The notes under the pieces: generated by a model | Database searches by the model: none | Told to the model about the DNA's origin: nothing | What the model saw: only the letters and a program-made list of their open reading frames with translations | Shown here: positions 1-9,827 of the stretch, piece after piece | Position numbering within the stretch: position 1 is the first letter of the stretch | How the letters are laid out: each line of letters opens with the position of its first letter | Position numbers and translations under genes: made by a program | Origin: M3007 sp035299505 | Lineage (GTDB): Bacteria > Bacteroidota > Bacteroidia > Chitinophagales > Saprospiraceae | DNA length: 64,000 nt | Assembly: GCA_035299505.1 (NCBI GenBank) | Contig: DATGWL010000222.1 | Location: 1 to 64,000, forward strand | Direction: 5' to 3'

Positions 1-1
1 T

Positions 2-631
2 TCCCAAAGTGCAACTACCCCAAAAGGGTACGCTGTTGGCGATGTTGCCGAAAACTTTACCCTGAAAAGTGTGACCGGCGATTTTGTGTCGCTCTCCGAC
101 TATCAGGATGCAAAAGGTGTGATTGTAGTATTTACCTGCAACCACTGCCCATTTGCTCAGTTGTATGAGCAAAGGATTATTGACTTGCACAAGACATACG
201 CGCCAAAAGGATATCCGGTGGTTGCCATCAACCCCAACAGCCCCATTGTAGCGCCAGAAGATAGCTTCGAAAAAATGCAGGAACGTGCCAAAGTTCGGCA
301 CTATCCGTTCGCTTACCTGTTCGATGAGCACCAAACGGTTTATCCAAAGTTTGGCGCCACCAGAACCCCACATGTTTTCCTGCTCGACGAAACACGCGCA
401 GTGCGTTATATCGGCGCCATAGACAACAATGCCGAGGCTCCTGGCCCAACTACCCAGCGATTCCTGGAAAATGCCATACAGGCCTTAATGGATGGGGAAA
501 ACCCAGATCCAGCCAGTACTAAATCCGTTGGCTGCACCATCAAAAAGGCGCCCAAGACTACCTCCTCAGCCCCCTCTGCCACACCTCCTGCTACAGAACC
601 AGTAGCCAACTCTGCCAACGACCCCAAGTAA
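2..631 (+). CDS. Thioredoxin-like (redoxin/AhpC-TSA fold) protein, 5' partial
   Basis: The reading frame is open from base 2, so the gene starts before the window and the GTG at 71 is internal. The visible part begins with a redoxin-type entry (a GYAVGDVAENFTL stretch), followed by the beta-strand and active-site segment VVFTCNHCPF with a CxxC pair (C-N-H-C). A cis-Pro-type segment (RTPHVFLLD) follows further on. This matches the peroxiredoxin-like/thioredoxin family common in Bacteroidota, which carries out thiol-disulfide exchange or peroxide reduction. The C-terminal 45 residues are a low-complexity Pro/Thr/Ala/Ser tail and are probably disordered. The substrate cannot be read from the sequence. 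A signal peptide, if present, lies outside the window. Confidence 0.85.
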   Translation, partial: SQSATTPKGYAVGDVAENFTLKSVTGDFVSLSDYQDAKGVIVVFTCNHCPFAQLYEQRIIDLHKTYAPKGYPVVAINPNSPIVAPEDSFEKMQERAKVRHYPFAYLFDEHQTVYPKFGATRTPHVFLLDETRAVRYIGAIDNNAEAPGPTTQRFLENAIQALMDGENPDPASTKSVGCTIKKAPKTTSSAPSATPPATEPVANSANDPK

Positions 632-794
632 AAGGCACAAAGTATAAACACTAAGGCACTAAGGCACTAAGGCACTAAGGCACTAAGGGCCGGCTAAAAG
701 CCGGCCCTTAGTGTTTTAAATCAGCAGCGAAGCTGCTAACCTCTTTGCGCCTTCGTGCCTTTGCGCCTTCGTGTTTCTTCTTCGTGCCTTCCAA
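632..794. repeat. Intergenic repeat island A: inverted arms of AAGGCACT-type units
   Basis: This gap lies between two convergent genes. The left part (about 636-690) is built of AAGGCACT/AAGGCAC units. The right part (about 740-790) holds the same words in the opposite orientation (GTGCCTTTGCGCCTTCGTG). A perfect hairpin sits between them. The island starts right after the upstream stop codon and ends four bases from the stop codon of the minus-strand gene. Confidence 0.8.
681..713. terminator. Perfect 15-bp hairpin between convergent genes
   Basis: The arms cactaagggccggct (681-695) and agccggcccttagtg (699-713) are exact reverse complements around an AAA loop. TTTT follows on the plus strand. 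It is well placed to terminate the thioredoxin-like gene and could also act on the minus-strand transcript. Confidence 0.7.
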
Positions 795-1751
795 TCAGAA
801 GGGGCGCGCAGGTTTTACGGCTACTACCTCATCCGGAGGATTGATGTACCAGCGCACAGTGGCTTCTATAGAACCATTATGATGTCTGCGCAAACGCGTG
901 AGTCCTATATCATAAGAAAAACAAAAGAACAACTCATCAATAGCCTGAATGCCCAATGCCACATCTACACTTTCACCGGCAAAATTGATGTCGCCACCAA
1001 GTCTGTAGGTTAAGCCGCCATAAAATTTGTTCCGAAGCATAGCGCTAACATTCACCTCAGCATCCACAGGCGCACCCAAGGCATAGCGTATGAGCACCTG
1101 AGGCGTAACCTTTAAATCTTCTGTAGCATCCAGCTGGATTCCTCCCATGGCATTAAAATGCTGCACTTCGCGGGAAAGAGTTTCGCCAAATTCGGCAAAA
1201 TCAATGCTGTTGTTGACAATTCTGGGCAGCGCTAGACCTGCATACCATTTGTTGTTGTAGGCGTTGTAATAAACGCCTGCGCCAAAATTTGGCACAAATT
1301 TGCTTTTAGGATCCAATGGTATACCCGGATCGCCCTGATCGATGGGAATAATGCGGGAATCTGCCCAGTTTTGACGAAAGTTCCGCATACTAGCCTGCAG
1401 ACCAACCGCCAAAACCCCGCGTTTCATATAAATGCGGTAGGCATAAGCAATGTCAAAAGTCAGATTGGTGTTGATCCCAATGCTTTGTCTGGAGATGTTT
1501 CCACCAATTCCCACCCGGTTGTTCAACAAGGGCTGGGTGTAAGAAAGCGCCATGGACTTGGGGGCGCCATCCATGCCCATCCACTGATTCCGGTAGATGG
1601 TTGTCAGCGTTGGCGACACGAAATTGCCGGCATAAGCCGGATTAAAAGCCAGCTTATTGAACATAAACTGGGTGTACATTTGTTCTTGCTGAGCCGATAC
1701 ACCGCCCGCGAACAAAAGGAAAGTCAATATCAGGTATGGTTGTTTTGTCAT
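795..1751 (-). CDS. PorP/SprF family type IX secretion system membrane protein
   Basis: This 318-residue protein has an N-terminal signal peptide ending near VSAQQ. It continues with the family-typical QEQMYTQFMFNKLAFNPAYAG opening, then alternating beta strands that suggest an outer-membrane barrel. That opening is the hallmark of PorP/SprF proteins, which serve as outer-membrane partners of T9SS substrates carrying gliding-motility-type (type B) C-terminal domains. Its start lies 12 bp after the stop codon of the giant secreted protein on the same strand, so the two are almost certainly co-transcribed. The pairing mirrors sprB-sprF and other adhesin/PorP pairs. The length is normal for the family. 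The inferred role is surface attachment or secretion of the upstream gene product. Confidence 0.9.
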   Translation of the reverse strand: MTKQPYLILTFLLFAGGVSAQQEQMYTQFMFNKLAFNPAYAGNFVSPTLTTIYRNQWMGMDGAPKSMALSYTQPLLNNRVGIGGNISRQSIGINTNLTFDIAYAYRIYMKRGVLAVGLQASMRNFRQNWADSRIIPIDQGDPGIPLDPKSKFVPNFGAGVYYNAYNNKWYAGLALPRIVNNSIDFAEFGETLSREVQHFNAMGGIQLDATEDLKVTPQVLIRYALGAPVDAEVNVSAMLRNKFYGGLTYRLGGDINFAGESVDVALGIQAIDELFFCFSYDIGLTRLRRHHNGSIEATVRWYINPPDEVVAVKPARPF

Positions 1752-1763
1752 GGTGCGGGAGGT

Positions 1764-4700
1764 TTATCTTTGGATCAACAGAAAGCCGGTTCTTGGCGCT
1801 GAGTTAGTGTCTAGTTTCACCCGGAAGAAATAGGTGCCAGCTGGCAAATCCTCATTATTGTAGGTGCCTCCCCAGTTGTTCTGGTATGGAAGAGCATGGA
1901 AAACCACATCCCCCCACTGATTGTAAATGGTTACTTCCAGATTGGCGGCGCCTTCACCCAGGGTGCACTGATCCGGTATCCTGAACACATCGTTGAAGCC
2001 ATCATCATTAGGCGTAATGATGGTAGGGATGAAACACTCCGGCACCCCGCCTACCGTAAAGTTGACATTGGCAAAACTACATGCGTCCGGACATTGTGTA
2101 TTGCAAATCCGGTAAGTCATAACATCGTTGCCTGTGAAGCCGGTATTGGGGCGGTACACATAGGTGCCAATTGATGGATTCCCTACAATGGTGCCATTTA
2201 CAGGTTGTGTGGTGATGTTTACGGTAAATGCATCCGGTAAATCATCGTTGGATAGCACGTTGAATTGGGATGAAGAACCAAAAGTCACATTCACATTATC
2301 CACAAACGCCGTTGGAAAAATTTCGTAATAAACCTCCAGGGTATCTTTGTTGAAATTCAGGTCACAGGAGTCCCTGTTAACTGTCCAAACGAAAATATTG
2401 GAACCTCCTACCAACCCACAAACGACAGTGGTATCATTAAAAGGATTAGTAAACGTAGCCAATGGATTATTCAGACAAGTCCATTGGCCTGTTTCAAAGG
2501 AGGCCAGAGGAGAAACCGTCAATACCGTGCAGTCGTCATTACTGCAAATAAACTGGTTTGGCCCCGTTTGAGGTTTTCCACTATGTACATAAATGGTTAC
2601 CGGATCTGAACTTACACCACACCCAGGGTTGCCAATAGCCCAATAAAACGAATAGGTTTGTCCAAGGCGGATATTGCCACTGATCGTTGTGTTTGGATTC
2701 GAAGGGTCATCAATCACTAATCCCAAACCAGGCTGCAACTGCCCCCACTCCCCTTGCGTGTTCACGCCCTGGGTTGCATGAAGCTGAATGAATGGATCGC
2801 AAATATATTGATCTTCACCGGCATCGGCAACTTCAGGGAATTGTGCTGTAATCTCCACAGTATCCCTGCTGAAATTCCGGCATTCTCCATTGGACAAACT
2901 CCAAACAAAGGTGTAGGTTGTGGCTGTATCAGTGCTAAAAAAAGAAGCAACAGGTGAACCGGCATTATCAATCGCTACAAGAGGGGTGCCTATTTGCGAC
3001 CATAAACCCTTCACCATTCCGGGCAATGGGTTTGGCAAAGCATTCAATACGATAGGCGTACTGTTACAGGCAGGGTGATTTAAACCGGCAAATGCGTTCA
3101 CGCCTTCAGGTATGGTATCAAACCGAACCGTTACTACATTGGAATAAATGGACCTGCAATATGGTGTGTCTGGCGTACTGGCCACTACCCGGAATGTATG
3201 CGAGCCTGGCCCCAGGGCCTGCACCAGTGAATCTCCCAGGAACAATGTATTGATGGTTGATGGTCCTTGAAGCACCAATCCGGAACCAGCATCTTCCCAG
3301 GTGTATTCCATGCCGCTAACGGGATTTGCAATATTCAGAAAAGTACTGATAGGCGCATCAATACAAATGGCCATAGGTGGCGGTACAATAACCGGGGTAA
3401 CAGGAGTGTGTACCACTGAAACCACCAAGGAAGTCTCTCCGGAGCTACATCCCAGTGCTTCTACATGTAATTTGTACTCACCAGCCATATTGGTCGTTAC
3501 CGGGCTTATGGTTGGATCTTCCGCCATACTCATAAAACCAGCTGGCCCCGTCCAGAAATAATTGACCATGGGTATCGGTATCGTATTACTGTACAGGTTC
3601 AGCACACCACCTTGGCAAACCGGAGAGCTTGAGCTAATGACCGGAGTGGGTGGGATAGGGTTCACCGTAACAGTAACGGTATTGGAAATGCCGGATTGGC
3701 ACAACGCATTGGCAGATATTGCCATGACGGTGTAATTACCAGAATGCCAGGTTTGGGCATTGGGTATCACCAGCGTGGGTACAAGCGTAGTAGTATCTGG
3801 CAAATTGCCCGGACGGTTCCACAAATAGGATACGCCGGGCGTAGGGTTTCCAATGGTTAGCGTAACCGTAACACCGGCGCAAACTGGTTGCTGGGTTACG
3901 CTCAAACTGGGCGTTACCGGCGGCGCCTGAATATTAATTTCAGTAGTGGCAGGCAATGACGGGCACCCGAAGGAGTCTTTTACCACCAGCGTATATTGAC
4001 CATTAAAAGGCGTACAAACATCCGGGATCACCGGATTAGCCAGCGTTGAAGTTCCGAATGCCGGCGGACCGGTCCACAAATAGGTGTACGGCGTATTGGG
4101 GGAAGTAATACTGGCCGTCAGCACCGCATCCGTGGTACCGTCGCAGCAAACAGGGGCATTGTTGCTGATGGAGCCAATAGCCGGCGGCGTTACGTTGGTT
4201 ACCAAAACGGTGGAGGTATCGGCGCATCCGTAAGAGGTTTTTCCCACCACCTGATAGATGCCACTGGCCCCATTTGGCACTGTGATATTCTGTGTAAAAT
4301 GTTGTGAAGCATCCGGGAAAGTCCAACACCAGTTAAGCGGCACTTCAGACGAAAATGTAGCGCTTAGCTGCAGCAGCGAGTCTTTGCAAATGGGTGTGTT
4401 TGCGCTTGCTGTAACCACCGGAATATCGTGTACATCCAGACAAATCGGATTGGAGGCATCTGAAAAGCAACCATTGGCAAAAACAATCACCGAATAGCAT
4501 CCTTCATTCAGATTGCTTACATTCGGAATCTGAAGACTGTTCACGCTAGTCGTAATATCTACCGGGCCGGAAAGTGTTGGTATTGTCCAAAGGTATTGGG
4601 AAGCATTCAGGTTATTGCACACCAGTGTTACGGTCTGCCCGGCACAAGCATTTATATTACCTCCCAAAGCAGGTTTGGGCGGTTTGATGCTTGGGGTTAC

Positions 4701-7700
4701 CATCACCGTATCAGGTATGGAGAAACAACCATTTTGCTGGGTTACCAGAATGTATTTTCCACCGTGCTGACTGGCCACCAAATTATTGGTTACCACCGGA
4801 TTCTGTTGGGTGCTGGTAAAACCAGAGCCGGGAGGACCAGTCCAGGAGTAGGTCAAACCACCCGTTGGCGGCGTTAAACTTTGAAGCGAGAGCGATTGCC
4901 CCTCACAAATCAACTGCATTTCCGGCACCGCATCTGCTGGCGGCCTTGGATGCATGGTAATGGTAATGGAATTAGACAAGCCGGTGGCGCAACCATTGGC
5001 AAATACCTTGACATAGAAGGTATAAGTACCAGGAGCGAGGTTAGTCACCGTGAAGTTATTCACTAATGTCTCACCAATCTCGGTTGGGGTGCCATTTACA
5101 TCCTGCAGCCATTGATACTTCACATTCTGTCCCTGATAGGTAGTCGTGGAAAGAAGCACATTTTGTCCGGGACAGTAAGAGGTTGGAATAGCATTCAACG
5201 AGGCTGGCTGCGACAAAATAGCCAACTGAACCTGGACGCAAGCAGAAGAGGTGCATCCCGTGGCGCCTGTAATGGTTACACAATAGGTATCATTGTGAAT
5301 AGCCATTGCATTGGTGGTCACTATCGGATCAGCGTCCGTGCTGAAGAAGTTGTTGTTTAACCCTTCCCATTCATACAGATAAGGCCCAATGGATGGTGGT
5401 TTGGCAAACAACTGCAAGGTTCCGTTTTCACAAACCGCAGTAAATTCAGGTTTAGGGGGTTTGTTAAAGATGCCTACTACCGTCTTACAGGTTGCAGAAT
5501 TGCCGGAAGTATCCGTAACAGTGAGGGTAACGGTTGGACTGGTTCCTGCCTGACTGCAAGTGAAAACATTGGGTGAAACTGCATAGGTCAGGTTGGGCGC
5601 AGGTGTGCAATTATCGAAACTCAGATTGTTGATCTGGAAAGGCTTCAGCGTATCCGGGGTGCCAGATGGATCTACCTGTAAAATGTAGGCTGGCAGGCAA
5701 TTCGCTTTAGGCTTTACCGTATCCCGAACAGTGACCAAAAAACTGGTCATACCCACCAGGCCGGCATTATCCGTGGTTTGATACATCACAGTATAATTGC
5801 CTGGAGGTAAAGTATCTTTAGTAATATTTCCGGTGATGGAGCCTGTAGAAACTACCTGATTCGCGGCATTTTTGATGGAGTAATTCACAATAGCGTAGCT
5901 ATACTCCAACACAACCTGCACCTGGCTTACACCATCCGTGCCATTAGGCAACAAGGGAGCACAATTGCCAACGGATATCGTGTCAAGGTTGGTTTCCAGG
6001 TAAAATGAAGTACTGCCAAAGGGCGGATTGGATGCCCATGCATTGATATCAGCTGCGGGAATTGATATGATGGTTTCCCAAAAACCAACGCACTCATTGG
6101 CTGGCGTTCCCTGCGTGGTGGATCCAAGTGGATTGCCAGGCTCATCGTATACATTGAAAAACTCTCCCGCCTCTGCATTGTCGCCCTTGTGCCTGATACG
6201 CAGGGTGCCATTACCCACAGCATTGGGGATGAGTCCGGAAAGCGGAATGGATATATCTGATGCAATAATGCCCAAATCTACATTATTGATAAAATTCAAG
6301 GGCAACACCGCAGAACTCAGACTAAAGCTGGCCGACATGGCACAGTTTTCTGTAATAGCCGGGAATGGCAGCATAACCACTCCTTCGCAATTGGTTGGGG
6401 ATGTAAATACAGTAATATTGGCCGGAGCTGCCAGGCTGGGCGGCTCTGTGTCGTTCACCGTAATTTGCATCGAAGCCGTAGAAGAGTTGCCAACACAATC
6501 TGTGGCTGTGTACACTACCGTATGCACACCGGTTCCCAACAAATTAGGTACAGTGGGCGGATAATTTTGCTGAGGACCACCATCTACCGAGTATTGCAGC
6601 GTAATGGGGACATCAGAACTTTCTCTGGTGTAGGAAAGTTGAAGCGTAACCTTACCATTTGGGCAAATGGGGTTGCAAGCCGTGGCGCCTGAGCCGTTGG
6701 GTACCACAGAGAAGGTGGCAGTACCGTCTCTCAGCCATTTGTTGACCTGAATGGGGCTTAATACAAAATTGTTGGTTTTATCACCGCACTGAGAGTCTGT
6801 GTCTGCTGTTCCCAGCAGGTTTCCGTTTTCGTCCAATACGTTGAAATCCTCCGTGGCGCCCTCTGCATCGGCGTTATCCATGATGACTTTGAGGGTAGCA
6901 GCTCCAACCGCAGGTGAAAAAGGCGGCGTTTTGCTGGTACTCAGGTTAAATGTCATGGCCGCAACAGGCACCACAAAGGCAGATCCCGGTCCGGAAGCTA
7001 CCAGCGGCTTCATATCAGTTAATACCACAAACTCGCTCTGGTTACTGCATACATCTGTTACCGACATGGGGCCGGGGATCAGAATTTCTGCCCCGCAAAT
7101 GCCCGGATCATTTTCTAAAACCAATGGCTGGTCCGGAATGATTACCGGAGGCGTAGTATCTTCAATCTGAATAAGTTGTGTGTAGGTTCTGGCATTGCCA
7201 CACTGGTCGGTAGCTGTCCATTCACGCTTTACAATATAATCTGTCCAGTGTTCGCAGGTAGTGGTGTCCGGATTCCTGATTTCGGTTTCTGCCAGAAGGA
7301 TCCCTACCGGCCCCATGCAGTTATCCTGAGCATTCAAGGATGCATTGGCCGGTGGCGCAGGAATGGCATCGCATTCTACAGTAATATTGGCTGGCACGCT
7401 CAGCAGTTGAGGCGCTACGGTATCCACTACATGCACCAATTGGTCAAAGGCCGTTTTGTTACCACATACATCTTCTGCACTCCAATGCACCCGGATGGTA
7501 TATTGATCTGCACAAGAGCCCGGATCAATGGTTTGGCCGGAACTTACCGGCGCAGCAGTTGGTCCGCTACAGGCATCCACAGCCAGCGGTACTGGCGCAG
7601 GGAATGGTGTTAGCGCACTGCAAAGTGCCGTAGTATCCAGAACACCTCCTGGCACTGGCCCAAGATTATCAATGACGGATATGACTTGCGTGGCTGTTTG

Positions 7701-9701
7701 GGTATTGCCACACTCATCGGTGGCGGTAAAGGTGCGTAAGATGTTGTAGGCATAATGCCCGCACTCGGCAGGATCCGGATTTTGGAAAGATTGTGTGGCG
7801 GTAGTAATAGAAACAACCGGGCTGCACACGTCTGTTGCCATAATGTTTATGCCCATCACCGGAACAAGCGGCAACATAAAGGTATCGCAGCGGAAGGTCA
7901 GCGGACCCGGCACCAGGGTGAATACCGGTTTGGTGGTGTCTCGTACAAAGATGTTTTGCAGCGCAATGCTTGTATTACCACAATCATCCGTAGCGGTCCA
8001 GGTGGTTTCTACTGTGTAGGAGCCATCACAAATACTGTCTTTATATACCCTTGCAAAAGTGATGGCCACATTCGCGTCGCAGTTATCCGTTACCGTAGCA
8101 GCCGGCACATTGGGTAGTGGATTTGGACAGTATACTGTAATATCAGGCTGAAGCCCGGTAAACACAGGGCCCTGGGTATCCACAATACTCCAGCGCAGGG
8201 TAATGGTATTCGAGTTATTACAATCGTCGGTTGCCTTAAAAGTTACATCTGCGTACCAGTTGCAATTATTGGCCTGAACAGTTGGATATGGCCCTGAGTT
8301 GAAGATACCATCGCCGGTTTGTCCGGTGGAGGTAACAAAGGTAAAATTGGTCCAGGTGAAGCCGGAACAATCTTCAGTTACCACGGCGTTACCGTGAGCA
8401 TTGATCCAGGATTGCAGGGTAGACTGGTCATTGCCACCGCCGCATTGTTCTGTAACATTGATACCGGTAATGGTAGGCGCCAGGGTATCAATGGCGCCAA
8501 AATCAGCATCGCCCATGGGTGTTTCATTCCCACAAGCATCTTTTACAAAGAAATTGACGGTAATTTTGGCATGCACCTTTTGATAGCTCTTTGTGCCAAT
8601 GAACCGGGTATTGCACCCGCTGGCAAAAGCTGCCTGAAAAGCAGCTACCACCTGAGCAGAGTCTACCACCGTAGTCCCGATTTTCATGGAATACGACAAC
8701 GGCCCGGAGCATGCATCTATGGCCTGTGTATATCCTTTTTTGTTGATCCACTCGCCCAGTTTGACAAATTCATTGTCGGTTTTAGAACAATAAGCTACCG
8801 TGTCCTTGGGAGGCACAGTCACTACCGGACCGGTATTATCGGAGGTGCTGAATGTTACGTCAACATTTATCTGGAACATGCAGTTGTCAACAGCCTTAAA
8901 ACGTACCGTCAGCGGCACTTTGCAGCCTGGAGGAAAAGACGCAGGGCCGTTATTGGTCAGGGAAAGAACCCCGGAAGGATCGGTAGCATTAAAAATGGCT
9001 GCCTGGGCTGCCAACCAGGCCGGATATGCGGTTGCCAGTTGTTCGCAGGGCGCAGAACCATTTTGAGGATAGCCCGTTATCTGGGGAGGAAGCGAATCCT
9101 TGTAGATGATGATCGTTTGGGTATAAACAGCCGTGTTGTTGTTAGCATCTGTAGCCTTCCAGGTCCTGGTAAAGGTACCCGACTGGCATAAAGGGGGCGG
9201 GGTAGTTTGGTAGAACGTATCGTTCACCACCGCCGTACAGTTGTCCATCACCGGCAATGCCACTTGCGGCGGAACCGCAGCACTGGAGCTAAATTCGAGG
9301 GTATCCAGTACGCCTGTCAGGTCGAAGGCTGGCGGCAGATTATCCACGAAATTAATGAAATACTCGTAGGTATGGGAATGCCCCTGATCATCTGCCACAT
9401 CCCAGAAAACATGGGCCACTGTGCCTGCCGTGAACAATCCGTTATAGGTAAAGCCCGATAAAATGGGATTGAACTGCGACAGGATGATATTGGCGTTGAC
9501 GGTTGAGGTTACCACCGGGTTGGGCACATTGCCTTGCAGCATAGATGTGCAGTTCTGATCAACATAAAGGGTGGTGGGACCGTTGTAGCTGAAATTAAAG
9601 AATGATGGCTGCGCGAGTAGCCATGCCGTTGGGAATAAAAAAAGACAAAGACCTGCAATCAAAGACTTTGCCCGCAAAAGGTTGCGTAACCGGTTTATCA
9701 T
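1764..9701 (-). CDS. Giant T9SS-secreted multidomain protein with gliding-motility-associated C-terminal domain
   Basis: This 2645-residue protein begins with a signal peptide (about residues 1-31, ending LLAQ). The first half is made of many HYR-like Ig-fold modules marked by DNxPP, ITVxC and VTDNC motifs. Two inserted segments (roughly residues 900-1250) have adhesion-type beta character. The second half carries Ig/PKD-like modules rich in YxWTGP and CxG motifs. Near the end is a cadherin/Big_9-like module (LSNDD, YRPNTGFTG). The final 90 residues match the CHU_C/gliding-motility C-terminal domain: TPNDDGFNDVF, IYNQWGDVVF, LPAGTYFFRV. Such type B domains direct export through the T9SS. The gene is followed by a PorP/SprF partner in the same operon. 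A cell-surface adhesin or motility filament resembling SprB is the likely role, but no ligand can be named. Confidence 0.88.
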   Translation of the reverse strand: MINRLRNLLRAKSLIAGLCLFLFPTAWLLAQPSFFNFSYNGPTTLYVDQNCTSMLQGNVPNPVVTSTVNANIILSQFNPILSGFTYNGLFTAGTVAHVFWDVADDQGHSHTYEYFINFVDNLPPAFDLTGVLDTLEFSSSAAVPPQVALPVMDNCTAVVNDTFYQTTPPPLCQSGTFTRTWKATDANNNTAVYTQTIIIYKDSLPPQITGYPQNGSAPCEQLATAYPAWLAAQAAIFNATDPSGVLSLTNNGPASFPPGCKVPLTVRFKAVDNCMFQINVDVTFSTSDNTGPVVTVPPKDTVAYCSKTDNEFVKLGEWINKKGYTQAIDACSGPLSYSMKIGTTVVDSAQVVAAFQAAFASGCNTRFIGTKSYQKVHAKITVNFFVKDACGNETPMGDADFGAIDTLAPTITGINVTEQCGGGNDQSTLQSWINAHGNAVVTEDCSGFTWTNFTFVTSTGQTGDGIFNSGPYPTVQANNCNWYADVTFKATDDCNNSNTITLRWSIVDTQGPVFTGLQPDITVYCPNPLPNVPAATVTDNCDANVAITFARVYKDSICDGSYTVETTWTATDDCGNTSIALQNIFVRDTTKPVFTLVPGPLTFRCDTFMLPLVPVMGINIMATDVCSPVVSITTATQSFQNPDPAECGHYAYNILRTFTATDECGNTQTATQVISVIDNLGPVPGGVLDTTALCSALTPFPAPVPLAVDACSGPTAAPVSSGQTIDPGSCADQYTIRVHWSAEDVCGNKTAFDQLVHVVDTVAPQLLSVPANITVECDAIPAPPANASLNAQDNCMGPVGILLAETEIRNPDTTTCEHWTDYIVKREWTATDQCGNARTYTQLIQIEDTTPPVIIPDQPLVLENDPGICGAEILIPGPMSVTDVCSNQSEFVVLTDMKPLVASGPGSAFVVPVAAMTFNLSTSKTPPFSPAVGAATLKVIMDNADAEGATEDFNVLDENGNLLGTADTDSQCGDKTNNFVLSPIQVNKWLRDGTATFSVVPNGSGATACNPICPNGKVTLQLSYTRESSDVPITLQYSVDGGPQQNYPPTVPNLLGTGVHTVVYTATDCVGNSSTASMQITVNDTEPPSLAAPANITVFTSPTNCEGVVMLPFPAITENCAMSASFSLSSAVLPLNFINNVDLGIIASDISIPLSGLIPNAVGNGTLRIRHKGDNAEAGEFFNVYDEPGNPLGSTTQGTPANECVGFWETIISIPAADINAWASNPPFGSTSFYLETNLDTISVGNCAPLLPNGTDGVSQVQVVLEYSYAIVNYSIKNAANQVVSTGSITGNITKDTLPPGNYTVMYQTTDNAGLVGMTSFLVTVRDTVKPKANCLPAYILQVDPSGTPDTLKPFQINNLSFDNCTPAPNLTYAVSPNVFTCSQAGTSPTVTLTVTDTSGNSATCKTVVGIFNKPPKPEFTAVCENGTLQLFAKPPSIGPYLYEWEGLNNNFFSTDADPIVTTNAMAIHNDTYCVTITGATGCTSSACVQVQLAILSQPASLNAIPTSYCPGQNVLLSTTTYQGQNVKYQWLQDVNGTPTEIGETLVNNFTVTNLAPGTYTFYVKVFANGCATGLSNSITITMHPRPPADAVPEMQLICEGQSLSLQSLTPPTGGLTYSWTGPPGSGFTSTQQNPVVTNNLVASQHGGKYILVTQQNGCFSIPDTVMVTPSIKPPKPALGGNINACAGQTVTLVCNNLNASQYLWTIPTLSGPVDITTSVNSLQIPNVSNLNEGCYSVIVFANGCFSDASNPICLDVHDIPVVTASANTPICKDSLLQLSATFSSEVPLNWCWTFPDASQHFTQNITVPNGASGIYQVVGKTSYGCADTSTVLVTNVTPPAIGSISNNAPVCCDGTTDAVLTASITSPNTPYTYLWTGPPAFGTSTLANPVIPDVCTPFNGQYTLVVKDSFGCPSLPATTEINIQAPPVTPSLSVTQQPVCAGVTVTLTIGNPTPGVSYLWNRPGNLPDTTTLVPTLVIPNAQTWHSGNYTVMAISANALCQSGISNTVTVTVNPIPPTPVISSSSPVCQGGVLNLYSNTIPIPMVNYFWTGPAGFMSMAEDPTISPVTTNMAGEYKLHVEALGCSSGETSLVVSVVHTPVTPVIVPPPMAICIDAPISTFLNIANPVSGMEYTWEDAGSGLVLQGPSTINTLFLGDSLVQALGPGSHTFRVVASTPDTPYCRSIYSNVVTVRFDTIPEGVNAFAGLNHPACNSTPIVLNALPNPLPGMVKGLWSQIGTPLVAIDNAGSPVASFFSTDTATTYTFVWSLSNGECRNFSRDTVEITAQFPEVADAGEDQYICDPFIQLHATQGVNTQGEWGQLQPGLGLVIDDPSNPNTTISGNIRLGQTYSFYWAIGNPGCGVSSDPVTIYVHSGKPQTGPNQFICSNDDCTVLTVSPLASFETGQWTCLNNPLATFTNPFNDTTVVCGLVGGSNIFVWTVNRDSCDLNFNKDTLEVYYEIFPTAFVDNVNVTFGSSSQFNVLSNDDLPDAFTVNITTQPVNGTIVGNPSIGTYVYRPNTGFTGNDVMTYRICNTQCPDACSFANVNFTVGGVPECFIPTIITPNDDGFNDVFRIPDQCTLGEGAANLEVTIYNQWGDVVFHALPYQNNWGGTYNNEDLPAGTYFFRVKLDTNSAPRTGFLLIQR

Positions 9702-9827
9702 ACGGACGGGTTGGGTTTCACAAGACGCACAAAGGGCGCCCCATTTAGTTCTTACACAGTTTCATTGGCAGCAGCTTTGGGAACACTGCAACCAAAGGGG
9801 ATTAACAGATTAAAAAAACAAGTCTAT

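Noticed and set aside
8319..9191. Plus-strand open frames of up to 290 residues inside the giant secreted-protein gene
   Set aside because: They are antisense shadows of a long Thr/Asn/Pro-rich frame; they have no domain, signal or start signals.
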